This document shows, piece after piece, positions 28,445 through 37,160 of a DNA stretch of 64,000 nt. The notes under the pieces were generated by a model. It ran no database searches and was not told the origin of the DNA. It was given only the letters and a program-made list of their open reading frames with translations. Origin of the DNA: Cyclobacterium sp. SYSU L10401. GTDB lineage: Bacteria > Bacteroidota > Bacteroidia > Cytophagales > Cyclobacteriaceae. Made by a program: the position numbers and the translations under genes. How positions within the stretch are numbered: position 1 is the stretch's first letter; every line of letters starts with the position of its first letter. Where the stretch lies: positions 1-64,000 of the forward strand of contig NZ_WOFO01000004.1 of the NCBI RefSeq assembly GCF_010993705.1. The letters run 5' to 3'.

Positions 28445-29812
28445 CTATTCAGGTTTTTGCCAGGGAGTCTTGCCTCCTTCCTGAATATGGGACATCAACA
28501 AGGCATTTAATTTTTGATAAGTTTTCTGATTTTGCTCTATTACATTATTTTCCTCCTTCGGGTCTTCCTTAAGATTATATAACTCCATCGGCTGGTAAGG
28601 GTCGTTTTGGAGCAATTTCCAATCGCCCAGTCTAAGGGCATGGTAAGCTTTTCCGCCATATCGGGTTCCTCCTTCTCTTCTGACAAAATAAAGGGGTCTT
28701 TCTTTTTCCTCCATTATTTGACCCATAAGGGTCGGTAAAAAACTTCTGCCATTAACCCCATGTTCCAATTCAACACCTGCTATATCCGCAAGGGTAGGAT
28801 AAATATCCATTGACAGATTAACCTGTTCCGAAACAGACCCAGGCTCAATTACTTCAGGCCAGGAAATAACTGTAGGTACTCTTAATCCCCCTTCATACAT
28901 GCTTTGTTTCCCATCTCTAATTGGGCCATTATTGGCCAAAGACGGTAAATGTCCCCCATTATCACTTGTAAAAATAATCAGGGTATTCTCATACTGGCCG
29001 GTCTCCTTTAGCGCTTCCACTACTTTTCCTATACCATTGTCCATGTGTTCAATAAAGGCAACCAATTCGGCTCTTGTATCATGAATGCCTGGTTCTCTAT
29101 CTTTTACTTTTTTTAACCACTCTTCCGGAGGCTGAACAGGAAAATGAGGGGCATTATAGGCCAGGTAAAGAAAAAATGGATCCTTACTTTCCTTGCGAGA
29201 TTTGATGTATTCCACAGACCATTGGGTAAACAGATCAGTTGCATGTCCCTCCGGATCAATAATCTCTTCGTTAAGGCGCATGTAATTTCTCCCATGCCTT
29301 CTATGGGCCCAGTAATCGTCCATCATGTCTTCCAACCAGCCATGAAAATAGTCAAATCCATGTTCATTGGGAAGGTTGGGAGTTTCAAACCCTAAATTCC
29401 ATTTTCCGATGTGCGCCGTATGGTAATCTGCTCTTTTGAGCATGGCTGGCATCAGCAGGCTTGCAGGGTCCAAATATCCCCAGTTGTTATCCGGCGTAGA
29501 TCTTATCAATCCAGGAACCCCAACATGATCCGGATAACGGCCTGACATCAAAGAAGCCCTGGTGGGGGCACAGACTGGAGAATTGGTATAGAAAAAGTCC
29601 ATGCGCATACCGTCGTTTCTTATGTCATCTATATGAGGGGTACGAATGTCTTTTGTACCATAATAAGACACATCATGGTACCCTTGATCGTCTGTAAATA
29701 TGAATAAGATATTGGGTTTCTCTACCTGGGTATCTGATTGGCCAAAAACCTCCATGACATGAAATAATAAGCAGAAAACCGATATAATACCTAAGTTTTG
29801 GTGTATCATCAA
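28445..29812 (-). CDS. Sulfatase (CAPTR) inserted between sigma and fecR
   Basis: A 455-residue sulfatase with a signal peptide ending near FGQ (residue 25). DDQGYHDVSYYG (41-52), the formylglycine motif CAPTR (81-85), GKWNLG and TSDNGGHLPS follow in order. MYEGGLRVPTVISWP is the usual C-terminal subdomain entry. It lies between the module 1 sigma factor and its FecR partner, an unusual place, directly after a decayed sulfatase. There are 281 bases without a gene before fecR. The substrate is not known. Confidence 0.92.
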   Translation of the reverse strand: MMIHQNLGIISVFCLLFHVMEVFGQSDTQVEKPNILFIFTDDQGYHDVSYYGTKDIRTPHIDDIRNDGMRMDFFYTNSPVCAPTRASLMSGRYPDHVGVPGLIRSTPDNNWGYLDPASLLMPAMLKRADYHTAHIGKWNLGFETPNLPNEHGFDYFHGWLEDMMDDYWAHRRHGRNYMRLNEEIIDPEGHATDLFTQWSVEYIKSRKESKDPFFLYLAYNAPHFPVQPPEEWLKKVKDREPGIHDTRAELVAFIEHMDNGIGKVVEALKETGQYENTLIIFTSDNGGHLPSLANNGPIRDGKQSMYEGGLRVPTVISWPEVIEPGSVSEQVNLSMDIYPTLADIAGVELEHGVNGRSFLPTLMGQIMEEKERPLYFVRREGGTRYGGKAYHALRLGDWKLLQNDPYQPMELYNLKEDPKEENNVIEQNQKTYQKLNALLMSHIQEGGKTPWQKPE

Positions 29813-29833
29813 GAATTGTTTGTTTTACTAAAT

Positions 29834-30242
29834 TTATTCTTCCGGCCAGGAGAACGCTCTCCAGTCGACGGCTTCTTTTACATTTCATGATGCTATTCGG
29901 CAATGGTATAATCTTACTTTACCAAATGCATTTTTGAGAGGTATGGATCCAGTAGTAAATACCTACCCTGACTGAAGACCGCCCTGTAATCAATGATACC
30001 CTGCATGGCGAATAGACCGCAGAACCGGCATAGAAATCGGTAAACCTCATTTCTTCGGCGGCAAAGCGATCCAAATTTGGGGTTTGGACCTGGGTACTCC
30101 CATAACAACTCAGGTCCCGGTATCCCAGGTCATCCGCCAGTAGAATTACAATATTTGGTAGATGCGTGCTTCGACAATAAGTAGTGGTGATTCCTGTAAA
30201 CAAAATCAGTATAGAAAATAATTCAAATTTACGCTTCATCAC
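29834..30242 (-). pseudogene. Decayed sulfatase with lost active-site cysteine
   Basis: The start at 30242 gives a signal peptide and a sulfatase N-terminus (ADDLGYRDLSCYGS, QTPNLDRF). At the formylglycine motif the expected CSPSR reads YSPCR (residues 77-81), so the catalytic Cys is Tyr. The frame ends after SQKCIW; a one-base shift restores SQKMHL and, past two stops, DYTIAE, the next conserved block. From there the sequence jumps to a C-terminal tail (KEAVDWRAFSWPEE, stop at 29834). About 300 residues are missing. It is a dead gene with both ends kept. Confidence 0.85.
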
Positions 30243-30277
30243 GAACTATAAATATTAATAAGGTTTAAAATCAAGAT

Positions 30278-30868
30278 TTAACCGGCAATTAAAACCAGGA
30301 TCAGTGGTCCGTACAGTGAAGCTCTTTGGGTCAACTCCCCCTTCAAAAACTTGGTTGCCAGATAAACATGGTGTTCTACTGTCCTTTTAGATAGGCTCAA
30401 TCGGGAGGCGATTTCATCATGGCTCAGGCCTTCTATTTTGCTTAAAACAAAAACTTTTTGTTGGGTTTTGGGTAGGTTTTTGATAAGTGCCGTGGCAGTA
30501 TTTTCCAGTTCTTTATAGGTTATATTTTCGAAGACATCCTCTGAACTGACGAAATACCTCTCTGGAATTTCTTCTATGGTGCAATTTTTCTTTTGATTCC
30601 TAAGCTTATTAAGTAGTTGATTTTTAACAGACTGAAACAAATAAGATTTGAAGTTTTGATTTTCATTCAGGCTACTTCTTTTTTCCCATATTTTGATAAA
30701 AATTACCTGTACCGTTTCTTCAGCCTCTAATTCGTCGCTAATGTAACGGTAAGCAAATCCGAGTAGCCTGGGAAGGTAGCGGTAATACAATTCATCAAAG
30801 GCCTTCATATCCCCCTGTCTAAGGGAACATACCAAGTCCTTCTCACTTTTGTTAATAAGTGGTCTCAA
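30278..30868 (-). CDS. ECF RNA polymerase sigma factor (module 1)
   Basis: A 196-residue Bacteroidota-type ECF sigma factor. Sigma region 2 covers about residues 20-85 (YYRYLPRLLGFAYRYI, then VQVIFIKIWEKR) and region 4 about 125-180 (LPKTQQKVFVLSKIEGLSHDEIASRL, split; SLSKRTVEHHV is the recognition helix). After region 4 there is a hydrophobic tail (SLYGPLILVLIAG). It presumably pairs with the FecR encoded at 27174 and directs transcription of the module 1 SusCD operon. It is the most upstream gene of that module. Confidence 0.92.
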   Translation of the reverse strand: MRPLINKSEKDLVCSLRQGDMKAFDELYYRYLPRLLGFAYRYISDELEAEETVQVIFIKIWEKRSSLNENQNFKSYLFQSVKNQLLNKLRNQKKNCTIEEIPERYFVSSEDVFENITYKELENTATALIKNLPKTQQKVFVLSKIEGLSHDEIASRLSLSKRTVEHHVYLATKFLKGELTQRASLYGPLILVLIAG

Positions 30869-31316
30869 AATCAGGGTTTAGGTTAATTGATGGCAAACAC
30901 TTCAAATAAACTATAACAGAAAGATAGTTATTTTACCCAATTTGGTTTAATAGGATTCAATTACAATTATCCAATTTATAAAAAATAACTGAATAAAATA
31001 ATAACTCCTTTAAAATCTAGGGATGAGTAATTCTACTCCACGGAAAATGGACGCTTGCCCAATTCAATGCAACGGAAGGTTAACCGAATGTAACCAATAT
31101 GCATAATGGCATGCTGTTCTTTAATGCTTGGATACAGTTCATTTCGATAAAAGCATGTTATGTACTTTATTCTTACCAACTGATCATCTAAATACCTTGA
31201 TCAAATGATAGGTAACTTTCCAGTAGGTCCCTCATTTACTTTATGGAAAAATAGCCGTATTCCAGGGGAAAAAAATATTGATTATCACCACCTTACTGAA
31301 ATAATTAGAAGGTAGT
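30869..31316. other. Intergenic region between modules 1 and 2
   Basis: This 448-bp AT-rich stretch separates the end of the glycoside hydrolase gene from the start of the module 1 sigma gene, so it should hold the sigma promoter. No clear consensus promoter was found. On the minus strand, 31033-31200 is an open frame of 55 codons without a start. Confidence 0.5.
31033..31200 (-). other. Possible gene remnant (55-codon open frame)
   Basis: The frame starts after a TGA and has no usable start codon. It ends with a stretch like QHAIMHIGYIRLTFRCIELG, which looks coding but was not recognised. It may be the tail of a lost gene or chance. Confidence 0.2.
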
Positions 31317-34142
31317 TTATTTTAAAACAAAATACCGATACCCACGCTCTGGTATGGTGACCTCAAGCGGAAGGCTAAATTCACGGCCTACAGCCAGGGT
31401 CTGTGATTTTCCCCATTGATCTTCCAACACTACCTCTTCATGCAGGCCGGTATAGTATGCCGGAACATTTATGGTGCGCGTAATTTCCTCACTTAAGGGA
31501 TTGTAAAGCATGAGCAAGCCCTTTTCTTCTCCCCTCGGGTTTACATGCAAAATACCGTCCCAATCGCGGCCATCTGGCCGTCGAAGATGGATGATATCTG
31601 CATCCAGCACTTCCCGGTGTTTTTTATAAAAGCCCACCCATTTTTCTACCAATGCCTTGGTTTCGGGCGCATCGTACAATTGCGGCCCCCGGTAGCAGGC
31701 CTGTACGCCTGCACCGAATAGGTTGGCCAGGCGCTGCTCGTAATGGGGCAGGTGCGCTTTTAATGGTTCGATCGTAGCTGCTTCTCCTCCCCCATGGTAT
31801 TGTACCAGCGGTACAAACATCCACCCCATGGAGGGAGTCTTGGACCAGGTACCATCGTATATATTTTGGCGTTCGATGATTTCCTGCTGAGCACGGGGCA
31901 GCGACCAATTGGTCTCGCGGTAACCCATCCCGGTTTTGTTGCTCCCCGCCAGAAAATAATAATCCGGTACATTCAGGTAAATCCCTTTGGAACGGGCCCA
32001 CTGGTAAAATTCAGCAATCCGCCGGTACTGGTTCCATTGCGAATCGGCCAATCCCTTGTGTCCGGGGTGATCAGTTGCCGCACACACATCGCCCGGATAA
32101 GAGCCGTCATGCTCCAGGATATCGAGTCCGGTTGTGCTGTATAAATTATAAAGGGTTTCAAAATAATCGTGTCCCCATTCACTTTCCAGGCAGGGCGAAT
32201 TGCCAAAACGGGGAGTCATCCCCTCGGGCATCACCACGTCGTTTCCACCGCCAACACGGCGACTGGCCAGCAAAGAATAACCGCCCAGGGCGATCCCCTT
32301 TGAATGGGCGTAGTCGGCAAGGCCCTTCATGCGATCCAGGTTTTCCCTGCTTGCATCTTCGGCATTGAATCCGCTTCCAAAGGTCATGATCACCATTTCA
32401 AACCCCACTTCAGCACTTTGGTCTATGGCTTTTTTCACCGCCTCTGTATCCGCAGACCGTACATGCATCAATATGGGGTTTTCGGTCACCCAGGGAGCAA
32501 GGGAACGCATCATCCGCCGGTGCTCAAGCCCTTTTCGTTCCCGATCCCAACTATCGTGAAGCAATTCCCATACCCGATAGGAGGAAAAGGAAGCCCCCGG
32601 CTGGAGCTCCTGCTCCGGGCCGTACTTGGGCGAAACTTCCAGCAAAACGGGCATGGTACGTTCGTAGTTGACCTGGGTTTTGTACAGGGGATCCGGTTTC
32701 CAGGCAATGCTGGAACGCAAGACATTTTCGGAAGTCATTCCGCCAAAATTGTAATCGGTTTCGATCGTCAAATTGGGAAGCTGCCACTGCTCCCGGCTAT
32801 CAACGGTGCTTTCGGGTTCCATCACTGCCAGGATTTCACTGGTAAAGGAATTGACAGTTACCGGCTGGTCGGAATTATTTTCAACAGTCACCCATTTGCT
32901 AAACACCGGGAGGCCGTCGTACAATTCGTAATGCACGTTCACGGTAATATCCAACAGGTAGCGGTAGGATGCCAGGTCGGCAGCTTTTGCATCGGGAGAA
33001 ATTTCCCCCAGCATGGAAAACACTTCGATTTTACTGCGCCCGAATTCCCCCTTTTCGGTGTGGTCCTTATCGGTGCCCGATGCATCCGTTTTGCCAATGC
33101 GGACTGTTTGCGGAGCTTGCTGAATTGGGACCGCAGCCACTGGCTGCCAGTCGTGTTTGTCGTAAGACCAGGAGGCCAACAGCTTCCCCTCCCCTAATTC
33201 CATCCTCAGCCAGACCGGTTTCCCGCCTTCCAGGCCTGGCATGCGTTGTTCCTGCTGCCCATCGTAAAACCCGATCTCCTGGTTACCAGGACGAAGGTTG
33301 AGTTTGATCACCTTGTCGGAAAACACCAGTCCGAGCCCCGGCCCCCAACTGCTACTCTGGTCCGTGCCTGGATCAATTTTAGCCAGAAAAACACTGGCAT
33401 CCGGAAGCACCGGCTGCTCGGCATACACCGCGGTATTGGCCAATGCCATGATTTCACCCGCCTTTCCTTCGTTGATAAAGGAATTTCGTTCATGGGCAGC
33501 CGATTCAACCCGCTTCCAATTTTCGTGTAAGGTGGCAAAAGCATCCTCAAACAGGATTTTGCGGCTTTCGTCCGTGATCATTCGATCCGAGAGCTCCTGT
33601 ATTGCCTCCTCGTCCAATTGGTAGCTAAAAACAAGTTCCTTTCCGGGTGCAGGCCAGGGCATGTCTTTGGGCATCCATTCGGCTCGCTTCTTCCAGGCAA
33701 AACGGGCTTTGGTGTTTTCCACGGTATGAGCTGCCAGTTTGAAGGACCCCGGATTAGCTTTCATGGAAGCGATCCATTCCGGCAGCAAATAATTGTGAAT
33801 GGGTTGGCCGGTAAGACCACCTACTTCAAACCGAATCCCATCCAATTGAATTTCCGCTTCTGGTCGCACGGAGCGCAAAAAGGACTCCCTGGTTTGCAGT
33901 TGTTCCAGTCCGATGGTAGCTCCGTTCGGCGCGGTGGCAAAGGTACGGCTCACCAGACCATTGCTCAGCACCAGGTGTCCTTCTTTGTTGGCCTGCACCC
34001 TGGCAGGCTGATTGGACCGGTAGAGGAGCCAGTCATTTCCAGAAGACAAATGATCATTTCTAACTTCTGCGACACCCTTTTGTGCCTGGGTATTCAAGTG
34101 GATCGCAAGGAAAACGTAAATCAGAACGTATATTTTCTTCAT
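31317..34142 (-). CDS. Clan-D-like glycoside hydrolase with inserted lectin-like domain
   Basis: A 941-residue secreted protein (signal peptide 1-21). Residues 50-115 resemble the N-terminal beta sandwich of GH36/GH31-like enzymes (LSNGLVSRTF, IGLEQLQTRESF). Residues about 195-380 look like an inserted concanavalin/LamG-type domain (FEDAFATLHENW to SKIEVFSM). The sandwich then resumes (YELYDGLPVFSKWVTVEN) and a TIM-barrel follows from about 550, with candidate catalytic GLDILEHDGSYPGD (672-685). This order suggests an alpha-galactosidase-like retaining hydrolase, but no family is assigned with certainty. It is the last gene of module 2, 103 bp after a sulfatase. It is one of only two glycosidase-like enzymes in the whole region. 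Confidence 0.7.
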   Translation of the reverse strand: MKKIYVLIYVFLAIHLNTQAQKGVAEVRNDHLSSGNDWLLYRSNQPARVQANKEGHLVLSNGLVSRTFATAPNGATIGLEQLQTRESFLRSVRPEAEIQLDGIRFEVGGLTGQPIHNYLLPEWIASMKANPGSFKLAAHTVENTKARFAWKKRAEWMPKDMPWPAPGKELVFSYQLDEEAIQELSDRMITDESRKILFEDAFATLHENWKRVESAAHERNSFINEGKAGEIMALANTAVYAEQPVLPDASVFLAKIDPGTDQSSSWGPGLGLVFSDKVIKLNLRPGNQEIGFYDGQQEQRMPGLEGGKPVWLRMELGEGKLLASWSYDKHDWQPVAAVPIQQAPQTVRIGKTDASGTDKDHTEKGEFGRSKIEVFSMLGEISPDAKAADLASYRYLLDITVNVHYELYDGLPVFSKWVTVENNSDQPVTVNSFTSEILAVMEPESTVDSREQWQLPNLTIETDYNFGGMTSENVLRSSIAWKPDPLYKTQVNYERTMPVLLEVSPKYGPEQELQPGASFSSYRVWELLHDSWDRERKGLEHRRMMRSLAPWVTENPILMHVRSADTEAVKKAIDQSAEVGFEMVIMTFGSGFNAEDASRENLDRMKGLADYAHSKGIALGGYSLLASRRVGGGNDVVMPEGMTPRFGNSPCLESEWGHDYFETLYNLYSTTGLDILEHDGSYPGDVCAATDHPGHKGLADSQWNQYRRIAEFYQWARSKGIYLNVPDYYFLAGSNKTGMGYRETNWSLPRAQQEIIERQNIYDGTWSKTPSMGWMFVPLVQYHGGGEAATIEPLKAHLPHYEQRLANLFGAGVQACYRGPQLYDAPETKALVEKWVGFYKKHREVLDADIIHLRRPDGRDWDGILHVNPRGEEKGLLMLYNPLSEEITRTINVPAYYTGLHEEVVLEDQWGKSQTLAVGREFSLPLEVTIPERGYRYFVLK

Positions 34143-34245
34143 GGGTAAGCGATTAAATGCATTTAGGATTTCTTTCAGCTAAAAAAGATTCCCGGGCAAA
34201 CTACCACGCACTGACTACCTATCCTAATGTATCCATGTCCCACAC

Positions 34246-35664
34246 TTAGAAGCTGATCGGTCCCAATGGATCATTTAAAGTCTGTTGCTGCATCGCCAGC
34301 AAGGTCAGCAACTGCTGCTTTACCCCCTGATACGTCGGATCGGTCGAACGGTCCCTCAGTTCTGCCGGGTCTTTTTCCAGGTCAAATAACAAAATTTTAT
34401 TCAATTTCGGGTAAAAAATCAATTTATATTGGTCGGTCCGTACCATCCGTTGGAGGTTAAGATAGGAACTGTATATGCTGGGATAGGCACTTGGCGCATC
34501 GTCCTTAATATAAGGTATGAGGCTGTTAAACACGGTAGTTTCGGGTTTTTCTATCCCGGCCAGGTCCATCATGGTGGCACTGACATCCTGCAGGTAGACC
34601 TGCTGATGGTACTTTTTGCCTTTTGGAATGCCCGGACCCAGGATGGTCAATGGTGCTCTCACACTATGGTCAAACATGTTTTGTTTACCCATCAAGCCGT
34701 GGTGGCCCACCGCCAGGCCATGATCGGCAGTGAAGATGATGTAGGTGTTTTCCATTTTGCCTGTTTCCTCCAGGGCATCCAGAATTTTACCAATCTGGGC
34801 ATCCATATGACTGATGATGGCGTAGTATTCCTGAATGTTCTTCCGAACCGAATAAGCGGTACGGGGAAAGGGAGCCAGGGCTTCATCACGCAGGTTCTCG
34901 CTGAGTCCTATGCTGTCTTTATAAGGATACATATCCATGTGGCTGGGTGGTAAGGCAATGCTTTCGACCGGATACAGGTCCACAAATTCCTTTGGTGCCT
35001 GCCGGGGGTCGTGTGGCGCATTAAAGGCCAGGTACATCATAAAGGGAGATTCACTTTTGCCTGCCTGATCCAGAAACCCACGGGCATCCTCTGCGAGAAC
35101 CTCCGACCAGTGCTTACCGCCTTTCCAAAATCCTTCAAAGCTTTGGTCCCAGGGCTGCCAGGTGGTATCTGCCTTGCTTTTGGGGCGGTTGTAGCCCTCA
35201 GGGGTTTGATTGGGCATGCCCGGTCGTACGTGTACCACGTTCTGGAAAACGCTTTCAGCATCTGCTTTTACATGCCACTTTCCGGTCATATAGGTTTCGT
35301 AGCCAGCTTTTTCCAGCAATTGGGGCCAAAACCTGCCGTCATCGGCCATTTGTTGAAAGTTTTTCTCCTGCTCCCGGGCATCCCATACCGAAAGCCCACT
35401 GATCATCATGGCCCGGCTGGCCACACAGACCGCACCGTTCCAGGCACCCATGTTATAGGCATGCGTAAAAGTAGAACCATTGTTTACCAAGCGGTCCAGG
35501 TTGGGCGTAAGCACCTCAGGATGTCCGAGCGCACCGATCAGGTCATAGCGTTGGTCATCCGAAAAGATAAATAGGAAATTGGGTTTTTCATCGCTGGCTT
35601 GTTGGGCCTGAGCAAGTCCGGTCAGTAACAGGGTAATCCCTAGAAAGAGAATTTTAATTTTCAT
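34246..35664 (-). CDS. Sulfatase (CVASR motif)
   Basis: A 472-residue periplasmic sulfatase, signal peptide ending near AQA (residue 20). SDDQRYDLIGALGHPE (35-50) replaces the more usual DDLGYGD, and the formylglycine motif is CVASR (80-84), with Ala in place of Pro at position three. GKWHVK and TADHGLAVGHHGLMGKQ are the later metal and histidine motifs. The AWNGAVCVASRAMMISG context and the His-rich second motif set it apart from the other sulfatases here. It is the fourth sulfatase in module 2, 23 bp after the previous one. Confidence 0.92.
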   Translation of the reverse strand: MKIKILFLGITLLLTGLAQAQQASDEKPNFLFIFSDDQRYDLIGALGHPEVLTPNLDRLVNNGSTFTHAYNMGAWNGAVCVASRAMMISGLSVWDAREQEKNFQQMADDGRFWPQLLEKAGYETYMTGKWHVKADAESVFQNVVHVRPGMPNQTPEGYNRPKSKADTTWQPWDQSFEGFWKGGKHWSEVLAEDARGFLDQAGKSESPFMMYLAFNAPHDPRQAPKEFVDLYPVESIALPPSHMDMYPYKDSIGLSENLRDEALAPFPRTAYSVRKNIQEYYAIISHMDAQIGKILDALEETGKMENTYIIFTADHGLAVGHHGLMGKQNMFDHSVRAPLTILGPGIPKGKKYHQQVYLQDVSATMMDLAGIEKPETTVFNSLIPYIKDDAPSAYPSIYSSYLNLQRMVRTDQYKLIFYPKLNKILLFDLEKDPAELRDRSTDPTYQGVKQQLLTLLAMQQQTLNDPLGPISF

Positions 35665-35687
35665 ATTTAGGTTATTTTTTAGAAGTT

Positions 35688-37106
35688 CTATTGGTAATCC
35701 ATTCCCTGATTACTTTCCTCGCAGGAAATCAGCCAATTTTCAAGCTCTTGAGACAATTCCGCTGTTTTTTGGGGATTGTCCAAAGCAATATCGGTAGATT
35801 CCGAAGGATCATTCAGCAAGTCAAATAAAGCGAAATTTTCTCCATTGTCCGCCGAATACAATTTGAATTGGTTGTCCATAATGGCCTGTTGTTTTTGAAA
35901 CCGGAAAGCGATGGTGGATGCTCTCGTTTGCTTATTCTCTTGAATTAAGGGAAAAACATTGGCACCGTCCAGAGGTTTTACTCCATTTTGATTATCAATG
36001 CCCAATATACCCAATAGGGTTGGGAAAATATCACTGGTGGAAACGGGTAAATTGGTTTTCTTTCCCGCCTCAATTTTTGCTGGCCATTCGATCAGTGCCG
36101 GAACGCGGATACCCCCCTCGTACAGGCTTCTTTTTCTTCCACGAAACGGTCCGGCTGAGCCCTGGGTCCGGTTGATTTGTTCCGGACCTTCGGGTCCATT
36201 GTCGCTGCAAAAAAGAATAATGGTATTCTCTGCCAGTCCTTTCTCCCGAAGGAAATTCCTCAACCTACCAATTTGTTCGTCCATAGCAGTGATGCTGCCA
36301 TAATAGTGTTGCTTGTCTTCAGAAAAATCAGCATACAAACTACGGTAAGCAGGCCCTGCCACTACGGGAAGGTGGGGCGTATGAAACCAGATAACGGATA
36401 GAAAGGCCTGGTTGGATTCAGCCGCCTGATCGATAAAAGGGATTACCCGGTCCATGATGATTCGGGAGTCATCTCCGGAAAGGTTATCCGTAAACTTTTC
36501 ATCCTCCCCTGTCCAATAAAAAGTGCCAAAGTGTTCTCCGGGAACCCGATTGCCTATATCCTGCGCACTGGGGTCAGGCGTAACCATGGGATCCCAGGTA
36601 GGTACTTTGGACTCGGTGGAGAAACTGACATCAAAACCATTTTCCCAGGGCGGGGAATAATGGGCCGCTCCCCTGGGGCCTCCCCGATTGGCATCTTTTT
36701 CCGTCACCGTCAAGGTTCCCAGATGCCATTTTCCGAAGTGCCCGGTGGTATACCCTTGGTTTTTTACCAGTTCAGCAAGGGTAATTTCCTCCGGTTTCAT
36801 GTGACCGGTATTGGCATGGGTAATGCCGTACCTTTCCGGATGCCTGCCGGTAAGGAAACTTCCCCGGGTGGGGGAGCAAACGGCAGAAGCGGCATAAAAC
36901 CGATTCAGCTTTAGCCCATTCTGAGCCATTTGGTCCAGTTCAGGGGTCTGCAGGTACCGATTTCCATTAAACCCCACGTCACCCCAGCCCAGGTCATCAG
37001 CCATGATCAGGATGATGTTGGGGGAATCTGGGGTTTGGCCAAAAGAACCAATGCTATTAAAACAAATAATGAAGAAAGTATAAATTACTACTTCCAGGTA
37101 TCTCAT
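35688..37106 (-). CDS. Sulfatase (CSPTR motif), source of the 50.3-kb stub
   Basis: A 472-residue sulfatase with a signal peptide ending near FGQ (residue 24). ADDLGWGDVGFNGNR (36-50), CSPTR (77-81), GKWHLG and CSDNGPEGP are present in order. The first 40 residues, the start region and the 54-bp gap to the next gene upstream are nearly identical to the fragment at 50300-50542 and its own upstream gap. It is 54 bp downstream of the 507-residue sulfatase and 23 bp upstream of the CVASR sulfatase, all in module 2. Confidence 0.93.
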   Translation of the reverse strand: MRYLEVVIYTFFIICFNSIGSFGQTPDSPNIILIMADDLGWGDVGFNGNRYLQTPELDQMAQNGLKLNRFYAASAVCSPTRGSFLTGRHPERYGITHANTGHMKPEEITLAELVKNQGYTTGHFGKWHLGTLTVTEKDANRGGPRGAAHYSPPWENGFDVSFSTESKVPTWDPMVTPDPSAQDIGNRVPGEHFGTFYWTGEDEKFTDNLSGDDSRIIMDRVIPFIDQAAESNQAFLSVIWFHTPHLPVVAGPAYRSLYADFSEDKQHYYGSITAMDEQIGRLRNFLREKGLAENTIILFCSDNGPEGPEQINRTQGSAGPFRGRKRSLYEGGIRVPALIEWPAKIEAGKKTNLPVSTSDIFPTLLGILGIDNQNGVKPLDGANVFPLIQENKQTRASTIAFRFQKQQAIMDNQFKLYSADNGENFALFDLLNDPSESTDIALDNPQKTAELSQELENWLISCEESNQGMDYQ

Positions 37107-37160
37107 ATATATTACTTCTTTTCAATTATTCTAAATTGTTTGATCTTCGATACTCCTAAT

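Noticed and set aside
32304-33197. A 297-codon plus-strand frame opposite the glycoside hydrolase
   Set aside because: The minus-strand gene explains the region; the antisense product has no recognised domain.
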